A stretch of 64,000 nt of DNA. It comes from Craterostigma plantagineum (lineage: Eukaryota; Streptophyta; Magnoliopsida; Lamiales; Linderniaceae). The stretch is from the NCBI GenBank assembly GCA_027422505.1, contig JAPQWV010000005.1:11475501-11539500 (forward strand), given 5' to 3'. Below the pieces are notes generated by a model, which worked only from the letters and a program-made list of their open reading frames with translations, did no database searches and was not told the DNA's origin. Position 1 is the stretch's first letter; each line of letters opens with the position of its first letter. Positions 32,564 through 44,787 of the stretch are shown here, piece by piece. A program made the translations under genes and the position numbers.

Positions 32564-35500
32564 AAGTGCCTCTTGGAATGTAAGGGGCCTAAACAGTCCG
32601 GCCAAACAGAGGGAGGTGGCCCTATTTTGTAGTAGATATAGACTAAATATCATTTGCTTATTAGAAACAAAACTAAAGAAAGATTCTGTAAATAGCGCAA
32701 TAAACAGAATGTTTGAAGGATGGGAGTTTTGTCACAACATCAGTGAACACCCTAATGGAAGAATTGTCGTGATCTGGAAAGATGAAGCTGAGTTGAAATT
32801 GGTGTCAAAATCAGCCCAGCACATGCATTTCAAAATTCTTAAGGACAATACCTTAGTCACCTATCTCACTGTGTCTATGGACACAATGAGCTGGCTGCCA
32901 GAGGTAAATTGTGGGAAATACTGGTGCAGATTGGGGGTTCCATAGCTGACCCATGGATGGTATGGGGGGACTTCAATAACATCAGAGGGTTTGAGGATAG
33001 ACTCGGGGGGGCAGCCATTAATGAAACTGAGTTTAGGGAGTTTAACCAGTGCTTGCAAACATGTCAGCTGCAGGAAATTAAGAGATGTGGTAACCAGTTT
33101 ACATGGTCCAACAAGCAGTGCCCTGAGAAGAGAGTATGGAGTAGAATTGATTGGGCTTTTGCAAATCCACTCTGGATATCCAAATACAGCAACTATTTCA
33201 CAGTATTGCTGCCGGAGGGTGTCTCTGATCACTCACCCATTGTGCTTAGGGTTACAGAACAGGAACAAAATACAAGAAGGGACTTCAAGTACTTCAATAT
33301 GCGGTCTCTGGCCCCTACGTTTCTCAGGTTAGTAGAGGTCCACTGGTGTACTAAAACTGGGTCACAAATGAGGGATGTCTGTTGCAATTTGGATAAACTG
33401 AAGAAACCTCTCAGAACATTAAACAAGAATGATTTTGCCAACATTGTTAATACCACAGAAATGGCCCGGAAAAGACTTGAGGAAGTGCAAGCTAGTCTCC
33501 ATGCTAATCCCCTGAATTTGGAGCTTCAAGCAAGAGAGAAAGTTGCTAGAACAGAGTTTGGGTATCTAAGTGTGGCTGCTGACAAATTCTTAAGGCAAAA
33601 AGCCAAAGCTAGGTGGCTGGATAAGGGAGATCAAATCACAGCATTCTTTCATGCTAGAATCAAATAAAGAACCTACTCAAACAAAATCCTGACCATAATC
33701 AATTCTGATGGCACTATAGTTACTGATAATGGAAAAATAAAACAACACTTCTCTGATTCCTTCCAGGAAGTACTGGGCAGAAGGAGATCAAATAAAAATC
33801 AGTTGGACCACAGGGTGACTGGTATGGGATATACTCTAACGCTGGATGATCAGTTGAGACTCAGTCGGCCATTTGAAAGAGGAGAGGTCTGGGATGCTAT
33901 GAAATCCATACACGCTGATGTGGCTCCGGGGCCTGATGGATTTGGGAGTGGTTTTTTCAAGGATGCCTGGAATGTTCTAGGTGGACAAGTCACCAACGCA
34001 ATTATGGAATTTTTTGCCACAGGCAAATTACTGCCCAGGCTCAATAAAACAGTGATATGCCTGATACCAAAGATGCCCAATCCCAGGTCAGCGCAAGATT
34101 ACAGACCCATAGCGTGTTGTAATACTATATATAAGTGTATTGCAAAGATGCTCTGTGGAAGAATTAAACCTCTGCTCCCTAAACTCATTCATGCTAATCA
34201 AAGCGCTTTTGTAGAGGGGAGATCAATAGTACATAATATACTCTTAAATCAGGACCTACTTAGGATGTATAATAGAAAGAGTGCCTCAGCCCGGGCGCTT
34301 ATGAAGGTTGATATCAGAAAAGCATACGACTCAGTGGACTGGGAGTTTTTGCATGACTGGCTGTGTAGTCTCAAGTTTCCTAGGAGATTTGTAACATGGC
34401 TTATGGAATGTGTGACCACTGTATCCTACACAGTCTCTATAAATGGGTCTTTAACAGGAGTAATCAAAGGAGCTAGGGGTTTGAGGCAAGGGGACCCTAT
34501 ATCTCCACTACTCTTTGTGATTTCGATGGAGTACTTGACTAGGAAATTGCAGTTAGCAGCTCAAGACACCCGCTTCAGGTTTCACCCTATGTGCAAGCAT
34601 CTCAAAGTGGTGAACTTATGTTTCGCGGATGACCTTATGATCTTTTGCAAAGGCAGTAATGGGGCTGTTACAGTGGTCATGGAAGCTCTTGAGCACTTCC
34701 ATTTAGTCTCTGGACTAGTGGCCAACCAACAGAAATCAAGTGTTTTTCTTGCTGGTACCACTAGTGAAAGAGCTGAAAAGATATTAGAGACTACTGGATT
34801 TACTTTGGGTAAGTATCCTATGAGGTATTTGGGGGTACCTCTATCCCCAATTAGATGGACTCGCAGCTCCTGCCAATCATTAGTGGAAAAGATTACTGCT
34901 CGTATGCGATGCTGGTCAACTAGGAACTTGTCATATGCCGGGAGGATGTGTCTTATCAATGCTGTGTTGTTATCTACTCACGGTTACTGGGGCTCCATGT
35001 TTTTCCTGCCAAAAGCTGTGGTCAAGGAGGTTGATAGAATCTGTAAGGAATTTCTATGGGGTAAGAAAACTCGTGGCAGGTGCATGTCCCTGATTAACTG
35101 GGACAGTGTGTGCTTGCCAAAGAAACAGGGAGGGCTGAATATGCGCGACTGCGTGATATGGAATCTTGCTCTAGCAGGGAAACAGATTTGGGACCTTACA
35201 ATGGCAGTAGAATCTTTATGGATTAACTGGATAAATACAGTGTACTTAAAGGGCACTACATTTTGGGACTACAGACCTGGGACTGATCTGAGTTGGCATT
35301 GGAGGAAGCTTAACAGATTAAAAGAAAGGTTCAGAATGGGGTACAGAGGTACAGAATGGACTCCAGCAAAGGATGGACTTTACTCTGTCCGCAGTGGATA
35401 TGTTTGGCTCAAAGGGGTCAATCCAGATTTTCCCTTTTGTAATGCTGTATGGAATAGGCTCAACATTCCTAAGCAGTCCATTCTACTTTGGTTGGTGCTA

Positions 35501-35785
35501 CAGAAACGTATCCTAACTATGGACAGGCTTAGGAAGTGGGGGATGCAATTATCTAACTCAAGTTGCAGGCTCTGTGATGCGGCTGAGGAAACTGTGGAAC
35601 ATCTATTTCTGGCTTGTTCGTTTAGTCAGAAAGTGTGCTCAAATATTAATGCATGGGTAAATATGGGAGCTCTGGTGCAGTCATTTGAAGAATTGTGCAA
35701 TTGGATGGAACTGGTGGGGAGGAAGAGATCAACTCATCAGCGCATTAAGGTGGCTTGCTATACTTCAACAATATATAATATCTGA
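32556..35785 (+). pseudogene. LINE ORF2 (AP-like endonuclease and reverse transcriptase), lightly broken
   Basis: ATG at 32556. Endonuclease: SWNVRGLNSP and LLETK at the start, GDFN near 32968, SDHSPIVL near 33226. Reverse transcriptase at about 33860-34900: GPDGFGSGFFK, LRQGDPISPLLF and catalytic FADD at 34622-34633. A zf-RVT C-terminus (CRLCDAAEETVEHLFLAC) lies near 35560. Breaks: a frame change at about 32900 and TAA at 33665-33667; from 33803 to 35785 there are 660 open codons. ORF2 would nick the target and copy the RNA. No RNase H follows, as in many plant L1 LINEs. Confidence 0.9.
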
Positions 35786-36044
35786 CGTGAGCGTAACCGG
35801 CGAGTACACGGAGAGGAGGCTAGTAACGAGGAACAGCTGACACATAGGATCAAGAAGGAAATAGAAACAAGGTTAAAGTCGTTTAATCATGTGAAGCAGG
35901 TGGCAAATTTTCATTTTTGTTCAAGATAAAATGGTCCTGTATTAGTCTTACCAAGTAGTGGCAATTTTGGGATGTATGGGTGGTGAGGTGTTGTCAAACT
36001 CTGGTCCTTCGTGGTAAATGAAAGTTCAGTTTACCAAAAAAAAA
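35786..36044 (+). other. LINE 3' UTR and poly-A
   Basis: Non-coding tail ending AGTTTACC followed by nine A. The last bases merge with the target duplication. Confidence 0.8.
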
Positions 36045-37111
36045 TTATTCAACTAAACAAGTATAAAATCCTTTCAATATCCTAAAAGAAACCCTAAATA
36101 GTTACGAAAACTTCCCACAATTATCAATATCAGAACTTCCTTTTACTTAATATAATCCAAATCTTCACAACAGTAATTTCAAAACAGTCCTAGAAGTTTT
36201 TCAACCATTGTCCTAGGTCGAAAATAGTTTCCTTAATTACCCACGTATTCTTAGCATAATTGTTAAAGTTCACAAACTAATTCCAACGCATACAAGTATG
36301 TAAAGCTAGGAAAACATCATTTAAATTCTTTTGTAATCAGACTTAAATAAAGCATGAGCTCCTACAACCTTTTTATGCATGCTAATACTTTATGTTAGGT
36401 CATAACTAGAATATGAAAATTATGGTAAGATGTCTTACCCTTCCTTTAGCTTAATTGGAATCGAGTTCTTGGTTTCTCTGTTCTGAGTTTCACAAGTTCT
36501 TCTAAATGATATGAATTTCGTTTTCCTTTCCCTTAACCTAAGTTACGTGTGGTACTAACTAAATGACGTTAATATGTTTATCAATACTTATCTTCTTCCT
36601 ATGAAACATTGATTATATTATTACTATTTTTCTTATCATTCCTTTATCATTAAGTTTTCGTTAGTGAGATTTCGAGATCTTTACTGAATAAATCTCGAAG
36701 CCTTGGTTTGAGGAATTTCGAAATCCCTATTGGACAAATTTCGAAACCCTTAAAAAGTTTCGACATTTTACTTAGGGTTTCGAATGATCTCTTCTTTAGT
36801 TATACCTTAATATTATTTAAATATTTCTTCCATTTTAAAGAATCTCAAGATTATCATTAAACTTCCTAATTTATTTTATTACTTCAATTAATATATAAAG
36901 TTCCTCAAAACCTGAGAAAACCCTAGAAATTTCATACTTTTCTAACTTCCGTAACATTCAGTTCTTTACCACTTATATCTCTTTGAGAACCTAGAACTAT
37001 AATACTTAAAATATCTTATTCTACATATACCTCTGTTTTAAAATAACTTATATGAATGCATGAATTTATGTAAATGCATGAAATTATAATATGAGGTTTC
37101 GGTTCCTGACA
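36041..37111 (-). repeat. G2 5' LTR, outer part (after the LINE)
   Basis: Resumes the LTR and matches 23837-24907 almost exactly, ending in GGTTCCTGACA on the plus strand. The repeated 17-bp LINE duplication opens it. Confidence 0.9.
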
Positions 37112-39265
37112 CGCAATATCTTCAATACATGTTTTTTGGGGACCATGTATATGTGCTTACTAGGTAATTTTGTGTGTTATATGCTCATGACTTGAATTGA
37201 TTTCATATGCTTGCATGTTTAGTCAATTCTTGCGCAGTATTTGAGTGGGAGCAAATATAAAAATCGTGCATTAGCTCCAAATATTCTTGACGTTTTTCTC
37301 TAAGCGTTTCAGATTCCTTCGAACAAAATTAAGGAGTGAGACGTCGACTCTACAAGGAAAGGAGCTAGTCACAGACCAAATATTTCAAGAAAAAATGCCT
37401 AAAATATTGTTGATTAACTCCATTATTTCTAACGTTTTTTTCTAAGTGGTACATATTTTTTTATTCTGCCAGGGGAGCTAGACGTTACTACACAGAAAAT
37501 CCAGGGAGTTAATTGCATTTATTTTAATTCTGAGGGGGTGCATTACAATGTGATTTTATTTGAAATAAGGATCAATCTGAAAATTTTTAGAAGTACTTAC
37601 AATCGAGAAATTGGATATAAGAATTAATTCGCAATCATATGTTTCTCGATCGTAAATAGTGTTGGGAACGATTTTGATTGGCCGCGATAATTTGCGATCG
37701 AGAAATTGAATTGAAGAATAATTTTCGAATTCTCGAGCGCAAATAGTAATGGGCCTGATCCATTTAGTCGCAAAACGCCCAATGGCAAACCCGACATTGA
37801 CTTACAGCGAGTTAATAAAAGTTCACTTTTTGTCAGTCGAAAAATTTTATCTCACGCAAACCTAAATCGCAAAAAATTCTCTCTCGAAAAACTTTCACAG
37901 ACAGTTCAAATCTCTCACAAATCTTTCGATTTTCAACACCAAATTGTCTGTTTAAGGTAGAAATGAGATTCATTTGACATTTGCGTGCAATTTAACTCCA
38001 TTAGCATCTGCATTTTGTAGTTTTTCGCGTGATTAGGATTAGATTCTCGAATGTTCTTCAACTGAGAAAACCGTATACTATTTTATAGTGATTTACGCAT
38101 GTTTACGAGTTTTATCTGGGTTAATGCCTGCACTTAAGATAGTTTCGATGTTTTTTATGAATCTGGTAGTTTAACCTTTCAAAAAATCTGCATCTTAGAC
38201 CACTAAGTTGAGTTTTGAAAGAAACTGGGGATTTGAATGTTTGAAGCCATCGAAGAACTTTGTCGATCGCAAAGAGTCTTAATTGAATTCCGATTCAATT
38301 GAGATACTGTTTGTATCGAATTAGTTTTCGATCGCTAAATTCTGACTTAGTCAGAAGATTTTGACCGATAAATCACTTACCATCGAGAAATCTAATTAGG
38401 ATTTTCTGCGAGCGAAAAATTTAAGCGCTGAATAGACAATTTAGATGCAAATTAGATCGAGCGTAAAACTTACTATCGCAAAATAGAATTTTCGATTTCA
38501 TTTTATTTCGGTCGCAAAAATTTAGCAGCGAAAAATTAATTTTTCAACGCTTAATTTTTCGATCGTAAAATTCGCCGCTTAGGATTTAATTGATCGGAAA
38601 AATTTCTCGACGATTGACTTAGTTTTTTTCGTTGACTAATTTCTCAATAGAAAAATATCGCAGCAAAAATTTTACTTAGGATCGAAAATCACGTACCGCT
38701 CGACAAATTTCAAATCGAAAAATTTTATTCAATCGAGGAAAATTTTTCGATAGTAAATTTGCCTGAGAAATAATTTCTCGATCTTAAATTTATACGGAAT
38801 TTTTCTCGATCGTAAAATTGGTCGGCTACAGTCCATGATTACGACTTCAACACTTAGTTTTTTTCTAAGTCTTTTACACTGTAGCGAACATTATGCGAAT
38901 AAAAATTTTTTCGATCGCAAAATTAAACGGAGTTATTTCAATAGAAATCAATGCATAGGAAATCAATTTGAAAACCAAATTTATCGAGGAAAAATATCTC
39001 GGCATGAACAGTGATATTTCCCGCGATCAAATACTTAGAAAATTTCGAACTCTTTTCACGCGTTATATGTTTCATTCGAAATTACGAACATGCCATTACA
39101 TTTTTCAAAATCAATTATACTATATGCACACTACACAATTTCAATTCAAAATTCATCAAACATGTCATGACTTGTTACAATATTATAGTTTGATGAAATT
39201 AAATCAATTTTCGACTAAAATTAAATTTTGAACTAATGAACTTTTTATATCTTTTTTTCCTTCAG
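37112..39265 (+). other. E1 3' region: leader-like DNA and candidate intron before the third ORF
   Basis: Non-coding. The first part has purine tracts (CAGGGGAGCTAGACG, GAGGGGGTGCATT). From about 37600 it changes to the CGATCG/CGCAAAATTT style of the 5' leader. AAG|GTAGAA at 37956 resembles a 5' splice site, and CTTTTTTTCCTTCAG at 39251-39265 is a strong 3' splice site placed directly before the ATG of the third ORF. A 1.3-kb intron is a reasonable inference, not shown. Confidence 0.5.
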
Positions 39266-42200
39266 ATGGATCGCTACCCACGATACAACACATCTACGAC
39301 CATAATTTGTGCCTGAAGGTCCAGGATACAAATTTCAACTCGATCTGACCACCTTTCGGTGTCGAGATGACATCATCATATCAATTCTGCAAGGCCACCC
39401 CATCTGGCATGCATTGACGGTCACCGCCTCGGTGCCAATGGTCTATCTCCAGCAATTCTGGGGATGCATTCAAGGAGCAGTGGAAAATGGGGCCTTCTCC
39501 TTCTCAACCGTAATTGGGACGCGGCACATTAATATGAACAAGAACCAGTTCGGGATGATTCTGGACTTGCCATACAGCGCAAACTACGACCCGCTCCCAT
39601 CAGACGCAGAAATGGTGCATGATTTCATGCAGATGGGATATCAACCGCAGCTCACCAAGCTAGCTCAGGTCCAGAGCAGCGGTATCCCTCATCCGTGGAA
39701 GACACTGTTCGGGATCGTGAACAAGTGTCTATCGCCCAAGCATACATGCTTCGATAAGGGCAACGGCAACATTCTGCGGATTTTCCACGGAATCGCATTC
39801 TCCAGGAACTATGATTTCACGCAGCTGATCTGGAATGATCTTGCAGACCAGATCATGCAAAAGGAGAATAAGAGATCCAAGAACGTGCCCTACGCTCGGT
39901 GGTTTAATGTGATCATCAGGGAACTCATGGAGTTGCACGAGTCCATCCCTCGTCTACCTCCTGGAGGAAATTATCAACCACCAAGGCTCAAATTCTTCCA
40001 CAATCCACGGCTCACAGACTTGGACCAACCGTCAATGCCGATTTCTTTTGAGCTGCTACGTCTCGCCGACCCCCAGGGAGACGTGTATCGAACTTACTGC
40101 TGGGAGAATCACCTCACCGAGGAGCTTATTCGAGGGCCCCCGACAGATTTTGGAGTTAGCCCTCCCCAACCGCAACACCAACCAAGCCCTGAGGACACGA
40201 TGATAGATGTTGTCGCTCAGGAGCTTCAACAGGAGTCTCCTTTTGTCGAAGAGCAAATGCCCGACGTAGATGATACACTAACAGACGTCGTGGCTACTGA
40301 GATGGCGCTCGAGGCTCCTGAACACGAATATCAGGTGGAGGTGCCCGTACATGTAGGCGTGCTCCAAGAGCCTATTGAGAAGGTTCTACTTCAGGAGGCA
40401 CAGCCCGAGGCGAAAACGGGGCACAGCTCACCACCTGAGACGACGGAACACGCCGGTGAGGAAGAAGCACGAGAACCGACACCTCACACGGCTTCCTCGT
40501 CAGACACTGAGTCTGATGAGGAGATCCAACTTATAAGACGGACTCCACGTCGACTGAGCCTTCAGATCGAGTCCCTCTTCACCGTCGTCTCCACCACGTC
40601 AGACACGCCGCTTGTCATACCTTCTAGGGCTGAGGACCCTTCATCGCTCAATCTAGAGCCGCAGCACACTATCACAGCGGCGGTCGGGGCCGAGGATCAG
40701 CCTATCACTACCGGCCTCGATGTTGAAATGTCTGACGTACAGGTTCCATCTGAGCCTGTCACAACATCCATAGACGCGAATCTTCTAGATTCAAGTCGAG
40801 GATTGGATGGATGTCTCATACAGTCACAACCTCAAGTGACTGTGAGCCAACCTGAGGAGCCGGTGCCTGCTCATGGGTTGTCAACAGGCGATATCAGTCG
40901 ACATGGTACATCTTCGACGGAGGCTTCCACACCTTTTGTGACGAACGAGCAATTCCAGGCCGCTCTCTCTGCCGCTGTACAATCCATGGAAGACAAGATC
41001 ATGGAGAGAGTACTCCACACCATCGAGACATCCCGAAGAGATACCAGGAAACCACCTGTCTCTGAAGGCCCTTCGTAACAAACCAACCTCACACCTCCAC
41101 AACCCACACCCACCGACCCTTTAGCCACTTCATCCATCCTCATCAACCCATACACCATACCCATAACCGAGCTCTACGACATCCCACTCGCCCGCCTGAT
41201 CGGCCTCTCCATCCGGTCGCCTCAAGATGAGTCTCTTTATAGGCGATTGGTGGATCATCCTGAGCCACCTACTGAAACTTGCGGAGGCCAAAGCTCCCAC
41301 TCAAGACGCAGACATGACGATCCTGACAATCAGGACCCTCATGAGGGGGAGAAGAGGCCACGGACATCTACGAGTGGTCAAGAACAAGGCCAAGGCTCGG
41401 GCTCTGCGCAGACAAGAACTGGAGCCGGAGAAACCTCACAACCCACTACACAAACCACCACCACCACGCACTGCACACAACCTCTAAGCCCATTCTACCA
41501 ACCCACCATCAGAACGTCTCTGTCGACCCCATCCACCCCACTGATTCTGACAAGCCCCTAGCTTCCGGATGAAGAAGCAAGTGCCGCGATGCTCGTAGCC
41601 CTAGCAGCTACTCAAGCCACTCCCTCGATCGCTCCAGACCAACCGGGCCCCTCAGGACATGGCGTCAATCCACACGAGGTTCTAGACAAATACATCTTCG
41701 AAGGACAGTGGATGACCCATTCCATACCCGAGGAGCATCAAAGACAACGGCTTCAGAACGTTCGGAATTTCCTACAACAAGCCTCCATAGACCTCGTGAT
41801 CATAGAAGACGACGAGCTTCAGGAAGGTGAAGATTACCAACAAGATATCCCAAGGCTACCAGAGTTGATCGCGCAACGAGCGACTTCCCCCACAAGACTA
41901 ACGCCAGGGACCGGTCGGATCGACACGCCATGGGAGAACATCCAAATAGAAATCCCCTTCCTTGAAGAAGTTCGTGCAAATATTTGGAGGTCACCGGAGA
42001 GAGTTAAGAAGCCGATCGAGTTCGAGCTGAGAGGGATCTCTCACTGGGATTAGCAGAAAAGGATGACCTACCTCTGGATGCTAACCAAACTTGGACCTGA
42101 TGTAAGGCTGGGGATGACTAAAGAACAAGTCAAGAGCCACTATAAAAGTCTCTCCCCAATATGCCAACTACTCAGCGTATACTGTGCAAAAGGAGGACTT

Positions 42201-42857
42201 CCAACACCATACTACGCCATCGAGCTAATAGATAGAAGTCGAGAAGATCTAAGCGAGAGCGACCTACCGTACATCCCTGCTGATAAGGTATACCATCTCT
42301 ATCAGCTGTACGTGGAAAAGTACGAAGGTCCTCAAGGCTTCATCAAGAAAGAAGGACTCGAGTGACTCTACCGGTTCATGATGCGCCAAGTCAAGTACTT
42401 TGCCGCACACGACCTTCAGATGGCTCTGGAGAGCAACATGAAGAAGGTTAACATGACCTCTCTGCTCAACAAAGGACCTGAGACCGAAGGGCTTCCCAAC
42501 AATCACGTGCACATCAGCTCAGTCCTAGGCATCACCTATCACAAACCAATAGCTAAGAAGAATAGGTTGATGCTGAAGACCGAGATTCATAAGTTTTGCG
42601 ATGGGACGCTCAAGGTCGTCAGGTAAAACATCGAGCAGAGGTTGGAAGAAATCAATCGAGATACGATGCTGAGGATCCACAGGTTCGTGAGAGAACAGCC
42701 GCTCCTAATGGAACTACTTGAAGATATCGAGGAGCGACTGGAGCTGAGGAACACGCTCAGGAACTTTGAGCATGCGCTGGGCTTGCGCAGATCATACTAT
42801 GCCCGACGAGGACAAACGGCGCGGAGACGCAATCAAGCACAAAGGGGGAGATTGTAG
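39266..42857 (+). pseudogene. E1 third ORF (env-position extra protein of Sirevirus-like elements), broken
   Basis: ATG at 39266 directly follows a TTCAG acceptor. After one early frame change near 39300 a single frame runs from 39309 to 42857, about 1,180 codons, broken only by stops at 41076, 41559, 42051, 42363 and 42624. Each is one C-to-T change from CAA, CAG or CGA. The first 270 residues look globular (HPIWHALTVTASVPMVYLQQFWG); then come a long acidic, proline/serine-rich region, a second ordered part (about 41600-42620) and a basic, coiled-coil C-terminus. The final codons read through the polypurine tract and stop inside the LTR. I see no signal peptide or convincing membrane segment, so calling it an envelope protein would go too far. 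Function unknown. Confidence 0.75.
42841..42852 (+). other. E1 polypurine tract
   Basis: AAAGGGGGAGAT immediately before the 3' LTR. It is translated in frame as the end of the third ORF. Confidence 0.88.
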
Positions 42858-43203
42858 AGTATACATTTTAATTGTGCTTGATTTCATTAGTTGTCCTTGT
42901 AATTAGGGGCTTTATTTGTATTAGTCCATAGATTAGGACTAGTTAGATATTTATACCAAGTTTGTATGGTATAAATACTTGTACACACATTATGCTTAAT
43001 AGAGAAAGTTTTGGAAATTGATCCGAAAGGCTTGCAATTCAATTTCTAGAGAGAGAAACAATAGTAACTTTCTCACTCTACTCGAATTCTCTCTCTTGTT
43101 CTTCATTTGAGTTTTTCGATCGAATCTTAATGTCAATCATTATCATCGAATTACTTAGAATTCATGCCTAGGATCATAGAGTTGTTAATCGTAGGACCTA
43201 ACA
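42853..43203 (+). repeat. E1 3' LTR
   Basis: 351 bp. It differs from 3515-3863 by about six substitutions and an extra AT near 42990. TATA octamer at 42970-42977. Followed by the CTAGA duplication. Confidence 0.95.
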
Positions 43204-43208
43204 CTAGA
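43204..43208. repeat. Right target-site duplication of E1 (CTAGA)
   Basis: Matches 3510-3514. Confidence 0.92.
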
Positions 43209-44786
43209 GGACAGGTTAGACAATTACCATAAATGTCTACTAAGGAACTTAGATGAGAAGAGCCTTGTTAAAAGTAGACTTGAAGCAGCAACTAAAAAGG
43301 TCACTAGTCTAGAGGCTGAATTAGAAAAATCCAATTCTAGGATTAGTGAATTGGGAAGAGTCTGGATACCTGTCAAGCTGAAAAGAGCACTGCTCTTATT
43401 AAATATACTACCTTAGATGCTGAACGTAAGAAGCTATATACTAAGATTAAGAAATTAGAAGATCTTCTTGTAAAACGGGATCAAACTGATCAGACTATAT
43501 TTTTGAATCAGCCAAAGGACATAGAATTTTATGATTATAAATTTGGCTTAGGATTCGAGAATCCACGACACTTGAAGAAAGTTGACTGCAAACAACTTTA
43601 AGATGTCAAGTACATGGGTCTCGGACTAGCATCTCTTATGGTTTTTACTAATGCAAAGAAATTAACCCGTTAGAAGAAGCTAAGAGAAAATCCAAGACTA
43701 AGGCTGAAATTCCCTTTTCCTACACTGAATTGAATCAAAGTGACAAAACTAGGGAACTTCCCAATGGTTGGAGCTTTGAGTCAATTTATCTTCCCGAAGA
43801 TCGTTCTAAATCGGAGGAAGTGCATACCCATCATTCTGAAAATTCTCTCTATATACCCCCAATTGTTAGGAAAATAGAAGAGTTAAGTGCCTCTTTAGAA
43901 AAAGAAAGAGAGAATTTTGAAGCTGAAAATAAAATGTTGACAAAGGAGATGGAAACTCTCAAAGCTTCATCCATCTCACAAGTTATTTCTCACACAACTC
44001 CCTCAACTAATAAGATCATTCTAAAAAGCGTGAAGATAGGAAAAGTTCCTCCAAAAGATCAGAAACGGAAAAATAATATTTTGGAAAGTCCGAACTCTAA
44101 TCCTGTTTCCCCTATGTCTACAGGGAGCGTAGGGCCTTAGAGTCGAAGGCAAGAGTGTCTAGTTTAAAAATAGAGAAGGAGTCCGTAGAGTTGAATGCTT
44201 CTAAGAATATATCTCCTTCTGTACAAATAAAAGACACTCGTAGAAATAAAAGAGCTGTTTCTTCTCTTCAAATAATTGCTTCCACATGTTCTCTTCAGCC
44301 TACCACTTTTAGAAGCACTAATTTCGAATAGGCTCTACATCAGCAGTAAAAAATAATCATTCTAATGCAAATGTCTATAGTATGACTCGCAGGAAACAAG
44401 ATCCGGCCATTAAGAAAGCACATGGCGCTATTCATGCTTGTTCTCACCTAAGGTATCCCGTAAAGATTGATTCTTCCAAGAACCTTAGGAGACTATCCAA
44501 AGAAAAGATCTTTTCCTCGATCAAGACTACCAAAGCATTTGTTGGTACTGAAATTAATCTTTCCTGACAGGTTCAACCTAAATGGGTTCCTAAATCCCCA
44601 CCTAAAAAGACGAAAGCCAAAAAGGCCAAGTCTTCTTCAAAGGACAAACACAATTCAACTTCTTCGAGATTAACTTGGGTTGTTAAAGCTCCTACTAGCA
44701 CTAATTTAGGAATCATATCTGAACCAACATCTAAATTTGCTAATCTGAGAGGACCCATTTACAAGTGGGTACCTAAAGCTCTTTGA
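43209..44786 (+). pseudogene. gag: gag of A2, C-terminal coiled-coil part, broken
   Basis: Corresponds to E1 gag 7480-8777. Coiled-coil text (LEAELEKSNSRISELG-like, then ELSASLEKERENFEAENKM at about 43875-43930) precedes a basic tail (HGAIHACSHLRYPVKI) and the terminal KWVPKAL at about 44764-44784. Frame changes and stops are frequent (about 43365, 43600, 43672, 44138, 44328, 44565). Same protein as in E1, more decayed. Confidence 0.8.
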
Positions 44787-44787
44787 T

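Larger units (their letters stand above)
31206..36040 (+). mobile_element. Near full-length plant LINE (L1-type) in the G2 5' LTR
   Basis: About 4.8 kb flanked by a 17-bp target duplication and ending in poly-A (36036-36044), the products of target-primed reverse transcription. It carries ORF1 (DUF4283-like plus CCHC) and ORF2 (endonuclease, RT, zf-RVT), with no RNase H recognised. The 5' UTR before ORF1 is only about 30 bp, so the 5' end may be slightly truncated. A few stops and frameshifts make it inactive, but it is well preserved. Confidence 0.92.
22438..37111 (-). mobile_element. G2: minus-strand Tekay/Del-type Gypsy element with a LINE in its 5' LTR and a truncated 3' LTR
   Basis: Reading the minus strand: 5' LTR (37111-29572, interrupted by the LINE), primer site, gag, pol, polypurine tract, 3' LTR (24907-22438). 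The 3' LTR lacks about 235 bp at its outer end compared with the 5' LTR, and no target duplication can be matched, so that end is deleted. About 9.8 kb without the LINE. Coding lesions lie at 28221, about 26750 and about 25570. Confidence 0.9.
3515..43203 (+). mobile_element. E1: complete Sirevirus-like Copia retrotransposon carrying four nested insertions
   Basis: The two LTRs (3515-3863, 42853-43203), the primer site at 3866, a purine tract before the 3' LTR and matching CTAGA duplications define one insertion. Order: LTR, leader, gag, protease-integrase-RT-RNase H (Copia order), long 3' region, third ORF, LTR. Guests are a TRIM in the leader, Gypsy G1 and Gypsy G2 (with a LINE inside) in the 3' region. 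Without guests it is about 14.6 kb, large for Copia. A third ORF between RNase H and the 3' LTR and a long coiled-coil Gag are known Sirevirus traits. All genes carry stops or frameshifts, so this copy is not autonomous. By eye the LTRs differ by about six substitutions and a 2-bp indel. Confidence 0.92.

Noticed and set aside
39266..42857. A host gene with an intron
   Set aside because: The frame ends in the polypurine tract and 3' LTR of E1, and sits in the known third-ORF position of Sirevirus-like elements.
39266..42857. Firm assignment of the third ORF as an envelope glycoprotein
   Set aside because: No signal peptide, membrane segment or cleavage site is visible; only the position resembles env.
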